Shown one piece after another: positions 35,978-46,977 of a stretch of DNA of 64,000 nucleotides. The stretch comes from Ischnura elegans (taxonomy: Eukaryota; Arthropoda; Insecta; Odonata; Coenagrionidae): positions 1,984,001 to 2,048,000 of the forward strand of contig NC_060258.1 in NCBI RefSeq assembly GCF_921293095.1, in the 5' to 3' direction. Both the position numbers and the translations under genes were made by a program. Numbering within the stretch: the stretch's first letter is position 1; every line of letters begins with the position of its first letter. The notes beneath the pieces were generated by a model. It saw only the letters and a program-made list of their open reading frames with translations, was not told the origin of the DNA and searched no databases.

Positions 35978-36263
35978 CAGCTAGGAATTAAGTCTGGGGG
36001 AGGGTTTAGGTTCCGGGGTGTTTGGGGGATATGGAATACCCACCAGGATAAGTGGTTGGTGCGAGATTAATTAATTTCGGAATTTTAAGATAAATGGTTC
36101 AAAATTGTGATCTTTACAGCTTTCTGAGGGGTAATTTATTAAACCTTACACTATTCTATTTACAATATCAATCCAATTAAGTAAAATGGATTAAACTAAA
36201 AAATTTCTCTGAGCTCTGGAGGGGGAAAATATCCCTCAAAAACCACCCCTCGCTGCGCCACTG
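35978..36263 (+). mobile_element. GGGG-rich MITE-like repeat, copy M2
   Basis: The best-kept copy of the family also found at 7039 and 59730. Left end CAGCTAGGAATTAAGTCTGG; right end ACCCCTCGCTGCGCCACTG, whose reverse complement begins CAGTGGCGCAGCGAGGGG. Both ends share CAG and an AGC-AGG motif, consistent with degenerate inverted repeats. There is no coding capacity. Confidence 0.7.
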
Positions 36264-37155
36264 CATGGGACGTTTGCAGCGAGAGAAAAATGGACGGGGA
36301 GGTAGTACACCTATATTGAGGCTATCCTTATCGGAACTCATCTGCAGATTAAAATAAAATGTTCAACAGAAAAAAAGCTCAACAAATTTTCAGAGACCAT
36401 GTCTAATTTATGCACGAGATAAGCAGCCTTAAATGTCCGCTATTAGCTTCGACCACGCCAAGCCCACGAAACGTATTGCCATTAGCCGACGCCGCGCGAC
36501 TTGTGAACCTCGTGACAGTGAAATGCTAACAGAATCAGAACACGTATTCATCCGGTGAAATAAGTAGCCAAACGTTTCTCATAATGGCGGAAATGGGCAT
36601 TAACTATTTAACGGTTTATGGCATAAATCTTCAACCTTATCAATAAAGATGCTTTATATATTTTTAACCTCGGATCAAATTATATCGCTCCGCTGAAAGT
36701 CGAGGGAAAGGTTTGCAAGGAAGTGTACAGATACTAGTACTGTGAAATGGTTGCTACGGTGGATGAAAAATTTTAATGATGGATAATAAATTAGTCCATT
36801 TGCAGATAATGCCGGAAAAAATGTGGGAACAAAATCGTTGGACAACCTACAGCTAAAAGAAGATAAATGCAATAAAGCAAGAAAAGATTCTAGGTTAATA
36901 ATATGAGCGATTTTTACTTACTTCAGCCCAATTCCTCCTCGCAAAAATCTTTCAATCTTAATCCATACTAAAACCTTGATGTAACGCAGAGAAAATACTT
37001 CTTTAAATATTAATAAGGGAACTTTTCTATTCTCATAATTAATAGCATATAAAGAAGCTCAATGTGAGGGGCATTAAAATATCACAAAATTCGCTTAGTA
37101 TCAAAATTATACTCACAGTGAAATTGGACCTCGAAAATGAAAAAGGCAGGCTTAT

Positions 37156-37215
37156 TCAGAAGTGGTCTTCTTGCTTGCTGTCTGCAAGGAGCTTCTTAAA
37201 AGCGTCTTCTTCGGT
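37156..37215 (-). CDS. candidate last exon of a small protein gene (block C1)
   Basis: On the minus strand TGCCCTTTCTTTCAG is followed by 20 codons, TEEDAFKKLLADSKQEDHF then TGA, with a charged, helical composition. Upstream on the same strand, 37337-37450 is conserved between the two blocks and could supply an earlier exon: it reads VDIRATAQKDANSEF before a possible donor TCTG|GTAACG. The counterpart in block C2 (39472-39544) has lost the AG of the acceptor (CTG instead of CAG) and has a 13-nt insertion that breaks the frame. If this is a gene, C1 may be functional and C2 a pseudogene. Family unknown; the evidence is a splice site and a short frame only. Confidence 0.3.
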   Translation of the reverse strand, partial: TEEDAFKKLLADSKQEDHF

Positions 37216-37453
37216 CTGAAAGAAAGGGCAGGATAATATCACACTCATTCCTAATACTTCGTATCATCTGCTAAATAATAATAGGTAATCGGAGTGCGGG
37301 CGATCGCAGATAGCATAAGATTGACACGTTACCAGAATGGCACGAGACGAGAAATTCGCTGTTGGCGTCTTTTTGGGCGGTGGCTCTAATGTCCACCATT
37401 GCCAAACCGAAGGCATTTATCTTGAAAGAGGTGTTGCCTCAGAAAACACAGAT

Positions 37454-37583
37454 TACACTGGACGGATGAAAAGGACGCAATTTTTTCACTTATTTTCTTC
37501 ACATTTCAGCTGCCATTTCATCCTTCAAAATCTGAAATATCCCAGGTTGATGGAAAAGTATATCAACAGCCGTCCAGTGTAAT
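37454..37583. mobile_element. TA-flanked MITE (Tc1/mariner-type ends)
   Basis: The inverted ends TACACTGGACGG and CCGTCCAGTGTA enclose about 130 bp. The matching place in block C2 (AACACAGATAATTGAC, about 39770-39786) lacks it, so the pair shows a filled and an empty site, and the flanking TA fits Tc1/mariner-style integration. No coding capacity. The plus-strand frame from 37337 runs into it by chance. Confidence 0.75.
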
Positions 37584-37683
37584 TGACGAATGGAATCGTA
37601 TTTAGCACTGTCATTCAATTAAAAGCGTGTCCTGGCATTACGATCTCTCCTGGAGGCCGTGGGTTATCATTGGCAGAGAGACG

Positions 37684-37916
37684 GTGCTACCCTTAGCGAA
37701 CAAACTGTAACTGTTGAATTAAACACTAAATTGGGGCCAGTGTTAAAACTAACAGTAACTGTTTACCAGTATTCCATATCCTAACAATAACTTTTAACTC
37801 TAACTGTAACTGATAAATCCAACAGTTATTGATGAATTCAGCAGTTGCTGTTGGATTCAACAGTGGTCCATATTAACTTTTGAACATTTCAACAGTTTTT
37901 TCGCCAAGGGTAGCCA
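37684..37916. mobile_element. MITE with repeated AACTGTTA motifs
   Basis: The ends GTGCTACCCTTAGCGAACAA and, reversed, GTGGCTACCCTTGGCGAAAA are inverted repeats, and ACG flanks both sides. The interior is full of AACAGTTA/TAACTGTT-type motifs in both orientations, so the element can fold extensively. Superfamily unknown; a 3-bp duplication would suit PIF/Harbinger. Confidence 0.65.
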
Positions 37917-37965
37917 CGAATTCAGCGAGGGAAAAAGGGACAAGTCTTCAGGTTAATAAAAAGGG

Positions 37966-38083
37966 AATGTTATGGGAAATGTTGGATAAGCTAAATCTCA
38001 AATAAAGGAGAAAGGTTGTTGTTGGGTTGAGATGATCCCGGATTTTCATGAGCGGAAATCGGGATACACATAACGCATGCATG
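37966..38083 (+). repeat. direct repeat, first copy
   Basis: About 118 bp repeated at 38674-38792 with few differences. Landmarks are GTTATGGGAAATGTTGGATA, GAGATGATCCCGGATTTTCA and TGAGCGGAAATCG. The second copy lies inside block C2 after TTGCAGATAATGCCGGGAAA; this first copy is not next to the matching place of C1, so it is a separate local duplication. Confidence 0.85.
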
Positions 38084-38099
38084 TATAACGTATTTGTAC

Positions 38100-39790
38100 A
38101 ATGCATATATATAGGCTATCCTTAACTTGAAATTATCTGCAGATTAAACTGTGATACTCGATAGGAGAAAGTAGTAAAAATTCTTAATTCGTTTTAAATA
38201 TTTTAAACATGAAAGGTATGAGTGAAACCAGTTAGAGGTAAATATTAAGAGCTCATATCCGATTTTTACTCGAGATAAGCAGCCAGAAATGTGCGATATG
38301 AGCTTCGGCCACACGCAGACCACGAGCCGTATCTCTATTGGCTGACGCCGCGTGACGTGTGAACATCTTAATTGCCTCGTGACTAAAGCTTAGAGATTCA
38401 GGGCACGCGTTCATCCCGTGGAATGAGTTGGCAAATGTTTCTCAAAATGGCGGAACCATGCAATCATTTTGTTACGGTTGATTCCAAAAGTCTTCGGGTT
38501 AATAAATAGGGAATTTCTATATATTTTTAACTCGGATTAAATAATACCGCTCCGCTAAAAATCGAGGAAAAATATGCCAGAGCATGGGTATTAGTACTGT
38601 GAGCAAATTGTTATGGTGGATGAATAATGTGAATAATAAATGCTCAATTCGTCTACTTGCAGATAATGCCGGGAAAGTTATGGGAAATGTTGGATAAGCT
38701 AAATCTCAAAGAAAGGAGAAAGATTGTTGCTTGGTTGAGATGATCCCGGATTTTCATGAGCGGAAATCGTGATATACACAACGTATGCATAAACGAGAAA
38801 AGAAAATTTTTTTCCTACGATTGCATTGAAATGCATAATACGTTTGGATCTTGCTAACTTTCTTGTGAACTGCTTTGTGGGAATATTTATGGTTGTCCCC
38901 ATTTAAAAATTCATATTTAATCGATATAGTGATAAAATTGCATTTTAATCAACATATTTCATCCATTATGTCTAAAGGATGATGCAAAGGCATTCCTTAA
39001 AATTCCTTACTAAGCTTCGAAGATGATTCCTGGATCCTGCTGGGACATTCGCTGTGTTACTGGAAGATAGGTCGTCATTCCATGGTTGGAAGCACTACAT
39101 TCGCGGGCAAGACTTAATTCACCAGGAAGGCAAATGCAACGAAGCAAGAAAATATTCAAGGGGACAAATGGGAGGGATATATCGGTATCTTCTTTTCAAA
39201 ATAGAAAGATATTGGGATTGAGGAGAAACAGATCATGACTCACTACAGCCCAATTCATCCTCTCCGATGTCATTCAATATTTGTACATAAAACTTTTAAA
39301 ACTCAGAGGGTCTCCTTCTTTAAATTTTAATAAGGGAACTTTCCTATTCTCCTAATTAATGGCATATAGTAATCACAGAGGCAGGAATATTAGAGTATCA
39401 CAGAGTTCACATAGTATCGGTATTATACTCACAGTTAAAATTGGATCTAGCAAATGAAAAGCAAGGCTTATTCAGAAGTTGTCTTCTAGCTCACTGTCCC
39501 CAAGATACGTCTTCAAGGTACGTCTTAATGGCGTCGTCTTTGGTCAGAAAGTAAGTGCAGGATTACCTCACACTCGTTCACAAAACTGCGTTTTATCTGC
39601 TGTTTATCTAAAGGTACTCGAAATAACGGCAATCGAAGATAGAATGATATTCACACGTTATCAGCATGGCGTCAGACGATAAATTCGTTTTCGGCGACTT
39701 TAGTGGCAGTGGGTCTAAGGTCCACAATTTCCAAACCGAAGGAATATTCCTTGGAAGAGGTTTGGACGAAGCAAACACAGATAATTGACA
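38100..39790. repeat. duplicated block C2
   Basis: Partner of 36300-37600. It holds the second copy of the 118-bp direct repeat. The exon-like sequences are kept in position, but one acceptor is lost and one carries a 13-nt insertion (39472-39544). The plus-strand frame from 39666 (MASDDKFVFGDFSGSGSKVH at its start) matches the plus-strand frame at 37337, yet changes between the two are spread over all codon positions, so selection on a protein there is not evident. Confidence 0.75.
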
Positions 39791-39799
39791 TGTTATCTC

Positions 39800-40370
39800 G
39801 GAAGGATTTATAGGAGCAAAAAATTGGTGCAGTGATGAAAATGGATTCGATGAATTGCAAGCTTGAGGTGACTACGAGACTTCTAAAAATAACAATTGTC
39901 GGTTTGAGCCCTAACAAATGACTGCTATGAATGATAGTCCAGAACAATATTCTTGCGTTTATCTTTTAATAAAGATCAATTTTTGTCACGAGGTGAATCT
40001 AAGGGGCTTAGATAGGGTAAGATAGCTGCTAATTGACGGATGTGAATAAAGGATTTTTTCTAACTCAATGACGTTCTTTCATCTTGCTTAACCAGAGATA
40101 CAGATGGTCATACGAAGTATTTATTTATTTATCTATCATGTTTTATGTTCGCCCAGCATACAAATAATTATATGGTGAACAATTCAATAATTTAACTAGA
40201 GAAAACAAAATTGAAAATAATTTGGTCACAGCCGCAAAAATAGTGACAATCATGATAAAAAACGCTGAAAATATTAATTATGTACTATCACAGTCGCGAA
40301 ACATATTTTTAACATCTTTAAAAAATAAGTCTTTCTTTTAAACAAGTCTGGATTGTTGAAATTTTTATAA
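39800..40370. other. non-coding stretch before the mariner
   Basis: AT-rich; no gene. The last part, up to 40372, resembles the sequence on the other side of the corresponding place in unit U3 near 46900, so the mariner sits inside repeat unit U1. Confidence 0.4.
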
Positions 40371-40372
40371 TA

Positions 40373-41314
40373 CAGGGTGGTATCCAGAAGTAGAAGGATT
40401 GATTTTTTCCGCACGGGCGGAAAGATTGAGGGGGGTCTGCAAGATTGCATATTGTGGTGGGGAGTCTTGGGAACAATTTTCGACATACGGCAGTCGCCTG
40501 CAGGCATTAGTTGAGTGTGGACAACTGTTTTAGTGACCTCCTGTTTAGACGCCTCGTCGTTATTTGCGATGGATCAAAATTTAGAGCAGCAGTACGCCAT
40601 CAAGTTTTGCTGCAAAATTCGAAAATCGGCAACCAAAACCAAGAAAATGCTCACGCAGGCCTATAAGGATGATACCATGAGCCATTCCTCGATATTTGAG
40701 TGGTACAAGTTGTTTCGGGATGGCAGGGAGCTCGTCGAGGACGACCGACGCGCCGAGCGTCCGTCAACCTCGAAATCGAAAGTGAAATCGATGTTGATTG
40801 CATTTTTCGACCGTTTTGGAATTGTCCATAAGGAGTTTGTACCTCCTGGACATTCTGTAAACGCAAGATTTAACGCGGAAGTGCCGCGAAATCGGATCAC
40901 ACGCGTGCGACCAGACCTGTGGGGCATCGGAAGCTCCACCACAACAATGCACCGTGCCACGGCGCGTGGATTGTGAGGGATATCCTGGCCAAATTCGGCG
41001 TTTCCACGTTGCCTCAATCCCCTTTACAGCCCTGATGTGGCACCACCGAACTTCTTCCTGTACCCCAGGATCAAGAGGCAGCTCAAGGGGTATCGTTTCG
41101 ACTCGGCGGAAGCGGTCCAAGCGGCGACGACGAGGGCGCTGAACAGCATTCCGGAGGACGACTTCCAGAAGGCCTTCACGACGTGGAAGACTCGCTACCA
41201 GAAGTGTGTGGATGCCCAAAGGGCCGGTTTTGAAGAGTATTGAGTCGGTATATCAAAATGTTGAATAAATTAATTTAAAAAAAATCAGTCCTACTACTTC
41301 TGGATACCACCCTG
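40373..41314 (+). mobile_element. mariner-family DNA transposon, internally deleted
   Basis: Terminal inverted repeats of about 35 bp (CAGGGTGGTATCCAGAAGTA at both ends, with a few differences inside) are flanked by TA on each side, the mariner target duplication. The length is 942 bp against about 1.3 kb for complete relatives. It sits in the same intron-like sequence that is uninterrupted in repeat unit U3 (about 46900), which supplies the empty site. The long, nearly identical ends suggest a fairly recent insertion. Confidence 0.95.
40569..41243 (+). pseudogene. mariner transposase, defective
   Basis: The N-terminus (MDQNLEQQYAIKFCCKIRKS) and the SIFEWYKLFRDGRELVEDD segment are the helix-turn-helix DNA-binding part. 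The frame then jumps from PSTSKSKVK straight to SMLIAFFDRFGIVHKEFVPP, so an internal piece that in relatives holds the first catalytic Asp is deleted. Around 40935 a frameshift follows, and the usual HHDNAP motif reads HHNNAP in the neighbouring frame, losing the second Asp. The C-terminus is intact in the frame 41037-41243 (PNFFLYPRIKRQLKGYRFDS, ending in GFEEY and a stop). It cannot be an active enzyme; a non-autonomous copy moved by a relative is plausible. Confidence 0.9.
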
Positions 41315-41388
41315 TATAAAAAAGGCAATCACGCTAATCTGCATAATTCGAAAAAAAGCGTAGCTTAAATTCGTTTGCAATTACTTAC

Positions 41389-41468
41389 CCAATAGAAAAG
41401 GCAACCCGTTAGATATCGGTATTTACTCCTTCCTTGGCTCTTCTATTCCCAATGCAGAAAAGGCGACT
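41389..41468 (-). other. U1 exon 2 (80 nt)
   Basis: Bounded by ...TTACGCTTCAG at the 3' splice site and TATTGG|GTAAGT at the 5' splice site. Aligned with the exons at 46978, 45768, 56657 and 58227, the borders are the most constant part. Frame c gives CIGNRRAKEG-like residues before a stop near the end; frame b (VAFSALGIEEP) is also interrupted, so this unit may be non-coding or a pseudogene. Confidence 0.6.
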
Positions 41469-41690
41469 CTGAAGCGTAAAATAAATTACTTCCGTTACTG
41501 ACATGAGAAAATTATTACACTCTCATGAAGCAAACCTCATCTTTAAATGCTTTTTTAAACTTACAGAAATCTTAATCCAAAACGACGGAAAAATACTTCT
41601 AAGATAACAGGATTTGAACCACAAGATGGCGGATCAGTTCCCCAGACGCAACTCGAACGAGATGTGCTCGTCCGTTGGCTCAGGAAGAGA

Positions 41691-41698
41691 CCTTTATA
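41691..41698 (-). promoter_or_regulatory. TATA box of U1
   Basis: TATAAAGG on the minus strand, preceded by CTGTGTGTGGG. The same motif at the same distance is found in U3 (47281-47288) and U4 (56429-56436); it is changed to TGTAAAGG in U2 and TATACTGG in U5. Transcription would start near 41665. Confidence 0.55.
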
Positions 41699-42060
41699 CC
41701 CACACACAGCGGACTTATCTAATCTTTAGTGCCTTATAAAAAATGGAGGCGAAGAGATTGCCAATGAACGATGGTGGCATGTCAACGCTTGGGCAAAAAT
41801 AATTGCAATTCTCTTGACTGAACATAGTGGATAAGAAAGATAAATATCACTTTAAACGTTTTTCCTTCGGATTGATTGTGATCTATTGAGATATTTTTGA
41901 TACATGGGATCACGAGATGAAGATGAAGGAATCAGAGCTTCCCAATTACTCCATAGGAGTCTCGGCTTGGCAACTGAAAAATTGAAATCCGTCTTTGAAG
42001 ATTGATGACGTAATTTCGCTAGCTTGCTGCGCCGTCGCAGAAGAATGTATTCGTGTTGTA

Positions 42061-42799
42061 ATTAGGTCTGCGTTTAAAGTGATGGCACTTCCCAATGCAA
42101 TATTACGACCTTTTAGTTTTATTTTCTAACTCGATATGTTTATGTTTAGAAAAGATACGAAATATCTAAAATTAAAACTTCAAATAATAGTGACTAATAA
42201 AATTAGCCACTCCTGAATAATTGTATACCTAAGCTTCCAAAAAAGAAACACCAATTCAAAATCGCATGCTTACTGCCGCCTTCACGCAGAGAAAATCAGA
42301 CGCGGTCAAATTTTTCTGAGACGACGCACCGAGCTGGCGAGATAGCGTCATCATTTCTCTAATGCAGTCTCTGATTGGCTCGCCAGCCGCGGCGTAAATG
42401 CAACGCCAAACTGTGAAGGCATCCTTAATTGAAGATATTATATATTTGACATGGCTGAGCCTAGCTGTTTAGTAAAATAAAAGTTTAATACAGTAAATTT
42501 TTACAATAACAGGCAAGTGTCGAAAAAGAACCGAATGCCATCCGTAGATGCCTTCTCCACTCTTCTATTGTTTTGATAAACACTCGGTGTCTCCTGTGAC
42601 TGTTCGCTCGCCTCCAACACCCTCCATTGTTTGTGGGAAGCCGTGCGAGTCGATTGCTCTTTCCCTACAGCCGTCGCCGTCTCTCGTCTTTTGTGGTGCT
42701 TTGATTTGTGTTTCAGATACATTTGATGCGCTGTGACATCCTCATACTATAGCCATCGTGCTTCTAATTAACAAAATCAAGAAATATTGACGAAGATCT
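42061..42799. other. no gene recognised
   Basis: Non-coding. Frames around 42501-42736 overlap on both strands and have no supporting motif. Confidence 0.45.
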
Positions 42800-43095
42800 C
42801 TAAAATTAGCCCCTGTTATATACCGCGCGGTGTACCAAGTGAAACTTTTCCACCCCTTCAGCGGAAGTGATTTCAAAACAGAGCACTAAAATGGGGACAA
42901 AAATATGCAAACAAATGTAAAGCGAACAGTTTTGCCTTTTGTTGTAAGAGTGAGAAAGAACGTAGGTGAATTTTGAAATTCTTATCTTGTTCAATATTCA
43001 AATGTTTTTCTATATTTATTTTTGAGTTTATTTTTTTCGTTAGAGCGAACATTTTTTGTTCGAAATTCATGGCCAGTTGTGGCTAGAATTGTTTC
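42800..43095 (+). repeat. repeat R, copy 1
   Basis: About 290 bp found again at 50190-50480 and 50700-51010 (same strand) and, inverted and partial, at about 53780-53960. Shared landmarks: TGTAAAG(C/T)GAACAG, GTGAGT/GTAGGTGAATTTTG, TTTTTATTTTT runs, CGAAATTCATGGCCAG, TGGCTAGAATT. Non-coding. Confidence 0.7.
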
Positions 43096-43339
43096 TTTTA
43101 AAGCAAAATATTAAATTGAAACTAAATAATCATACAAGTCGAAGAGTAAATACTTAAAAACCATCCTAAAAATGGTTTTGCCATGCAATCTGTGATAGGT
43201 GAAAAAACTAAAGGGAGAACAACTCTTGTTCCAAGAAAAAACTACTTTATCTGAATAATTTGCAACTCGATATTTCACGAATGCGTACGTGACCGAAGAC
43301 ACGATCGTTAAGAAATAAAATCTTGTTTTTTTTCTGTTA

Positions 43340-43570
43340 TCACCAAATGACTCAATGATATCTTTTTGATCCATTTCAATTTCTTTTCACGTGCTTTGGG
43401 ACGAGAGGTAAGTGGTCACGCACACAGAATTTAGTCTAAAGAAGATGATCGCTTATTTCAACGTAAGATCGAAAGCGGCTGGAGTGGGAGATAAGAGGTG
43501 GACAGCAGGAGAATACAAATAAGATAAGAGATAAACACTATGGGGATAAGCAGAGCGACGGCGCATTCCC
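43340..43570 (-). repeat. repeat T, inverted copy
   Basis: The reverse complement matches 52925-53110: TTATCTCTTATCTTATTTGT, GTATTCTCCTGCTGTCCACC, GAATTCTGTGTGCGTGACCA. The order here, R then T inverted, mirrors the order T then R inverted at 52.9-53.96 kb, so the two places are part of the larger palindromic layout. Confidence 0.7.
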
Positions 43571-43575
43571 GAAGG

Positions 43576-45595
43576 ATTGAATCTTGCGAAAGGGGGTCTC
43601 CAAGGCAGAGAGGCCTGGCGAGAGGGGAGGTCTGGGGGGTCCGGACACCCCCCCAAATATGGGAACATAAATACTCACCTCCATCAAAGAAAACAAAATA
43701 TTGAAGAGTAAATAATTTTAAAAAAGATTTCTTTGAAAAAATGAAGTTTTTTTAAAAATGAAAAATATTAAAATTAGTTCAAAACCTTCTGTTTAGTACC
43801 CCATCACAAAAAAAAGAATTTCTCCTGGTTTTGGATGCCCCCGAGCGATATTCCCAACAAAACGCCGACAAAATGTCATTTGATTGTCATAATTGACAGT
43901 GGTAATAGCTAATCCCACATATCTGCTATAAATTACTTGTATTCAGCAGCATTCACATGTCTAAGTACGTATTTTTCAGCGATTTTCTTTCTAACGAAAC
44001 TTCTATAAAACGTTAAGACTCATTTGGTTCTTTGAATTGAAGGATTTTTTGCACTTTCCTAATGTGGGGTGGCTCCTAACGGTTGGTCACTACCTAGTCT
44101 CAATATCTAGAGGTAGCGTTCTGAATCCTTCAGATTCAGGCATAAAGAAAAGCCATTAATTAATCTTAAAGAAAGCTTAACGCCGGATTAACTACATATC
44201 AATGTTCATTGGAAAAATGCTATTTATTAAAGGAATTATTACCGCTCGCTTTTGCAAAGTTAAAAATGCACCGAAAAATATCGAGCCCGTAGGGTCGTAA
44301 TTATATACTGCTTGAAACGATCATCCGTAATTTTTTCTCCAAGCAGTGACTGATGGAAGAATTCATGTTCTGAGTCTAAATGAAAAGAGAATAAAAGAGA
44401 CATATCCGTTATCAAATCTTGATTACATTTGAGACGCTAATGGGACGTATCTCTGAAGCAAACAGGAAACATTACTTAAAGTTTCGATAACGTTTATCGA
44501 TCGTAAGAAGTCATTGAGGATGATATTCGAGCCCATCTTCAAAATTCTCATCGCTCTGCAAGCATTTCAACTCTCGCGGCTAAACTCAGCGTCCAAAGAA
44601 AAATGGAGAAGCATTGAGGTCATGAATCTCTCCATTTGCGATATCTTATCTCCGCCTCACATTGACTGTGCCTTCACCTGTATTTGTCACTTCGGAGGAA
44701 AGGACTCCCAACATCTATCTATCGCAAAAGCCGCTTTAGAGAAACAATGGAAAAAAATATCCATCGCAAGTTGAAGCACTGAGCTATGTGTGTTCACTTT
44801 TAGACAATATGGGAAATAGATTTACAAATCGCGTACATTTAATTGAACATTAATTCCCTTGATTATTCCTTTATCTTAAGAGATAATTGTTGTACTGATA
44901 ACTGAAGAAATCAAACCCATTTCAGATTTCAGAGGGAATTTTCAGCATTAAAATTCAATGATTTTCATAAAATTTGTCTTTCAGTATTTCATTGGATGTA
45001 GCGATATACGCTTGGTAGGAGCTTACTTTGACTGTACAAATATTTAAATACCAGTTATCAATATACTCATATTTTATAGCATTGTGCTCAGAATGAAAGT
45101 GCACAGGAAGAGTTGTCCCAACAATATTAATTTAGGTATTTATAGACACAAATTTGTCTTTTGTGTTTTTTACCTTATAATATTATAAACGAAATTCAAA
45201 TCTGCCTATTTTCATAATATGTGACCCCACCTAGTCGCGTAATTTAAAATATGTTCTGTCAATGTACTTAAAATGTGCGGTAAATTTGTCGAACGGAAGG
45301 GAACAAATGCTTCGAATGTCAACGAAGAATATTTATTTGAAAAAGGCTATTCGTGCTTCCAGCCGGGAGGTCTCCCTCCATTTTGCCAAGAGTACCATTT
45401 ATTTTAAACAAAAGCAGTAAATAATCGGTTCATAAGAACTGCCTTATGCCGGCCTCTGATTGAGGTAGTTAAATATCTATTTTCAACATATTATTTTTCG
45501 ATAGCACTACGTCTCGTGGAAAAGGAATTGGTGGATTTCATTTTAAAAAAGATTTTCGTAGTAGTGTGTGCAAAAAACGTTTTTAGGATAAAACA
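43576..45595. other. no gene; GGGG-rich repeat at its left edge
   Basis: Near 43630-43660 a palindromic GGGGGGTCCGGACACCCCCC stands in a GGGG-rich stretch like the MITE ends elsewhere. The remainder is AT-rich. The reading frame at 44514-44774 is open for 86 codons but has no motif or splice support, and I do not call it. Confidence 0.45.
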
Positions 45596-45599
45596 AGAG

Positions 45600-46345
45600 A
45601 CGTATTTACTATCCATTGTTACCATACATTACGTTCAAACTCAGTTGGTCGATTGTATTAGATAATATCTTGCACTTGAATGGCATGCTTATTTTAAGTA
45701 AGACAATGACGCATTAATTGGTAAATCATAAAAAAAGCGTGGATTAAATGCGTTTGCATGTACTTACCCAATAGGTTTAAGCAATCTGGTTGAAATCGAT
45801 ATTCGCTCCTTCCTCAGCTCTCCTATTCCCAATGCAGGGAAGGCAATCCTGAAACGTAAAATAAATTACTTATGTTGCTGACATGGGAAAATTTTGATAC
45901 TCGTATGAAGCAAACCTCTTCCTTCAATACCTTTTCTAAGCTAACAGGAATCTCAATCCCAAATGATGGACAAATACTTAAAGATAACAGGTGTTGAAGA
46001 AAAAATGGCGTATCAATGTGTCACATGCTACTCGCTTGAGATCTACTCATCCTGCGGCTTAGGAAGAGGCCTTTACACCCACAGAGAATGAGCTTATCCA
46101 ATCTATAGTGCCTTATAAAAAATTTAAGTGTAGGGATTGCCAATTCACGACACTGCTAGTCATCGCTTGGGCGAAAGTAATTACAATCCCCTCGACTGAC
46201 CTTAATGGATAAGAAGGACATATATCACTTTTTACTATTTATATTCGGATTGATTGCGATTTTTTGCGAGATTATTGAGAAATGGGATCACAAGATGAAG
46301 ATGAATGTAATGGATTCCAAGCTGAACACACTAAATAGCATCTGC
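45600..46345 (-). repeat. repeat unit U2
   Basis: Second of five units, minus strand. TATA region changed to TGTAAAGG (46070-46077). The exon 1 border reads CCT|GTTAGC (a weakened donor) at 45946|45945. Exon 2 is 45768-45848, 81 nt, with acceptor CGTTTCAG and donor TTGG|GTAAGT. Its upstream sequence differs from U1/U3 after about 46330 and matches the start of U5 (57640-57790) inverted, including GTTGTGCTCACAATC. Confidence 0.75.
45768..45848 (-). other. U2 exon 2 (81 nt)
   Basis: One base longer than the 80-nt exons of U1, U3 and U4, so its frames shift near the end. Frame c starts DCLPCIGNRRAEEGANIDFN and stops before the border; frame b reads IAFPALGIGELRKERISI and stays open. Confidence 0.55.
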
Positions 46346-46977
46346 CCCCACGGTCAATCCAGATATGAAAGCTGGTAGGCGTTGTGCTCACAATCAAACA
46401 GTGAAGCGAACAAATGCCCAAGAACTGCAAACGCATCTTCTTTAGGTCAACGATTTAAATCAAAACCAAAGAAATTTTTATTAAATAACTGCAGTTAGTA
46501 GTGAAAAAACATAAACGGTACTAAAAAAATTATTAATAGGTACTTATTTGTTGATATTGCCTGTATAAATCGAAACTCCATCTGACACAAAAGTAAAAAA
46601 TAATTGACTAATGAAGGTCTCTGAGTAAGATGGTCCAGACCGCCCACAAGCTATTTTTACAAACTAACGTTGCAATAACTTTTTTCCCCATGAATAAAAA
46701 AATGAATATTTCGTTTAAATAGAGTTTCGGAATACCGCATTAAGTCTGTTAACCTTCGAACAAGTATATAATACACAGTGGCAAAAAATTTTCTATAGAT
46801 ATAACACGAGAAATATTTGCTAACCATTCTTATCACAAATTACGTTCAAACTCTGTTCGTCGATTGTATTATATTTAATCTTGCACTTGAAAGGTACTCT
46901 TATACAAAAAAGGCAATCAGGCTATTATGCATAATTTGAAAAAAAAAAGTTGATCAAATGCGTTTGCAATTACTCAC

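Larger units (their letters stand above)
36300..37600. repeat. duplicated block C1 with exon-like parts
   Basis: Aligns with 38100-39790. Shared landmarks: GGCTATCCTTA, ATCTGCAGATTAAA, GAGATAAGCAGCC, GACGCCGCG, TTTGCAGATAATGCCGG, AATAAGGGAACTTT, and the exon-like sequences near 37156-37215 and 37337-37450. C1 carries a TA-flanked MITE (37454-37583) missing from the other block. Confidence 0.8.
41330..42060 (-). repeat. repeat unit U1 (promoter, two exons, intron)
   Basis: First of five related units. In minus-strand orientation it has, in order: a CRE-like TTACGTCA (42005-42012), the sequence TCAATTTTTCAGTTGCCAAG, GGGTATAAAGG at 41690-41700, a first exon ending TTTCT|GTAAGTTT at 41565, an intron of 96 nt, and an 80-nt exon (41389-41468) ending GG|GTAAGT. 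The mariner at 40373-41314 lies in the following intron-like sequence. Neither frame of exon 2 is fully open in this unit. Confidence 0.75.

Noticed and set aside
37337-37582. 81-residue plus-strand protein starting MARDEKFAVG
   Set aside because: The last 40 residues are read from a MITE absent in the sister block, and changes against the sister block fall evenly on all three codon positions.
44514-44774. 86-residue frame with several Cys and His
   Set aside because: No splice borders, no repeat copy with a kept frame, no recognised family; length is within chance for this window.
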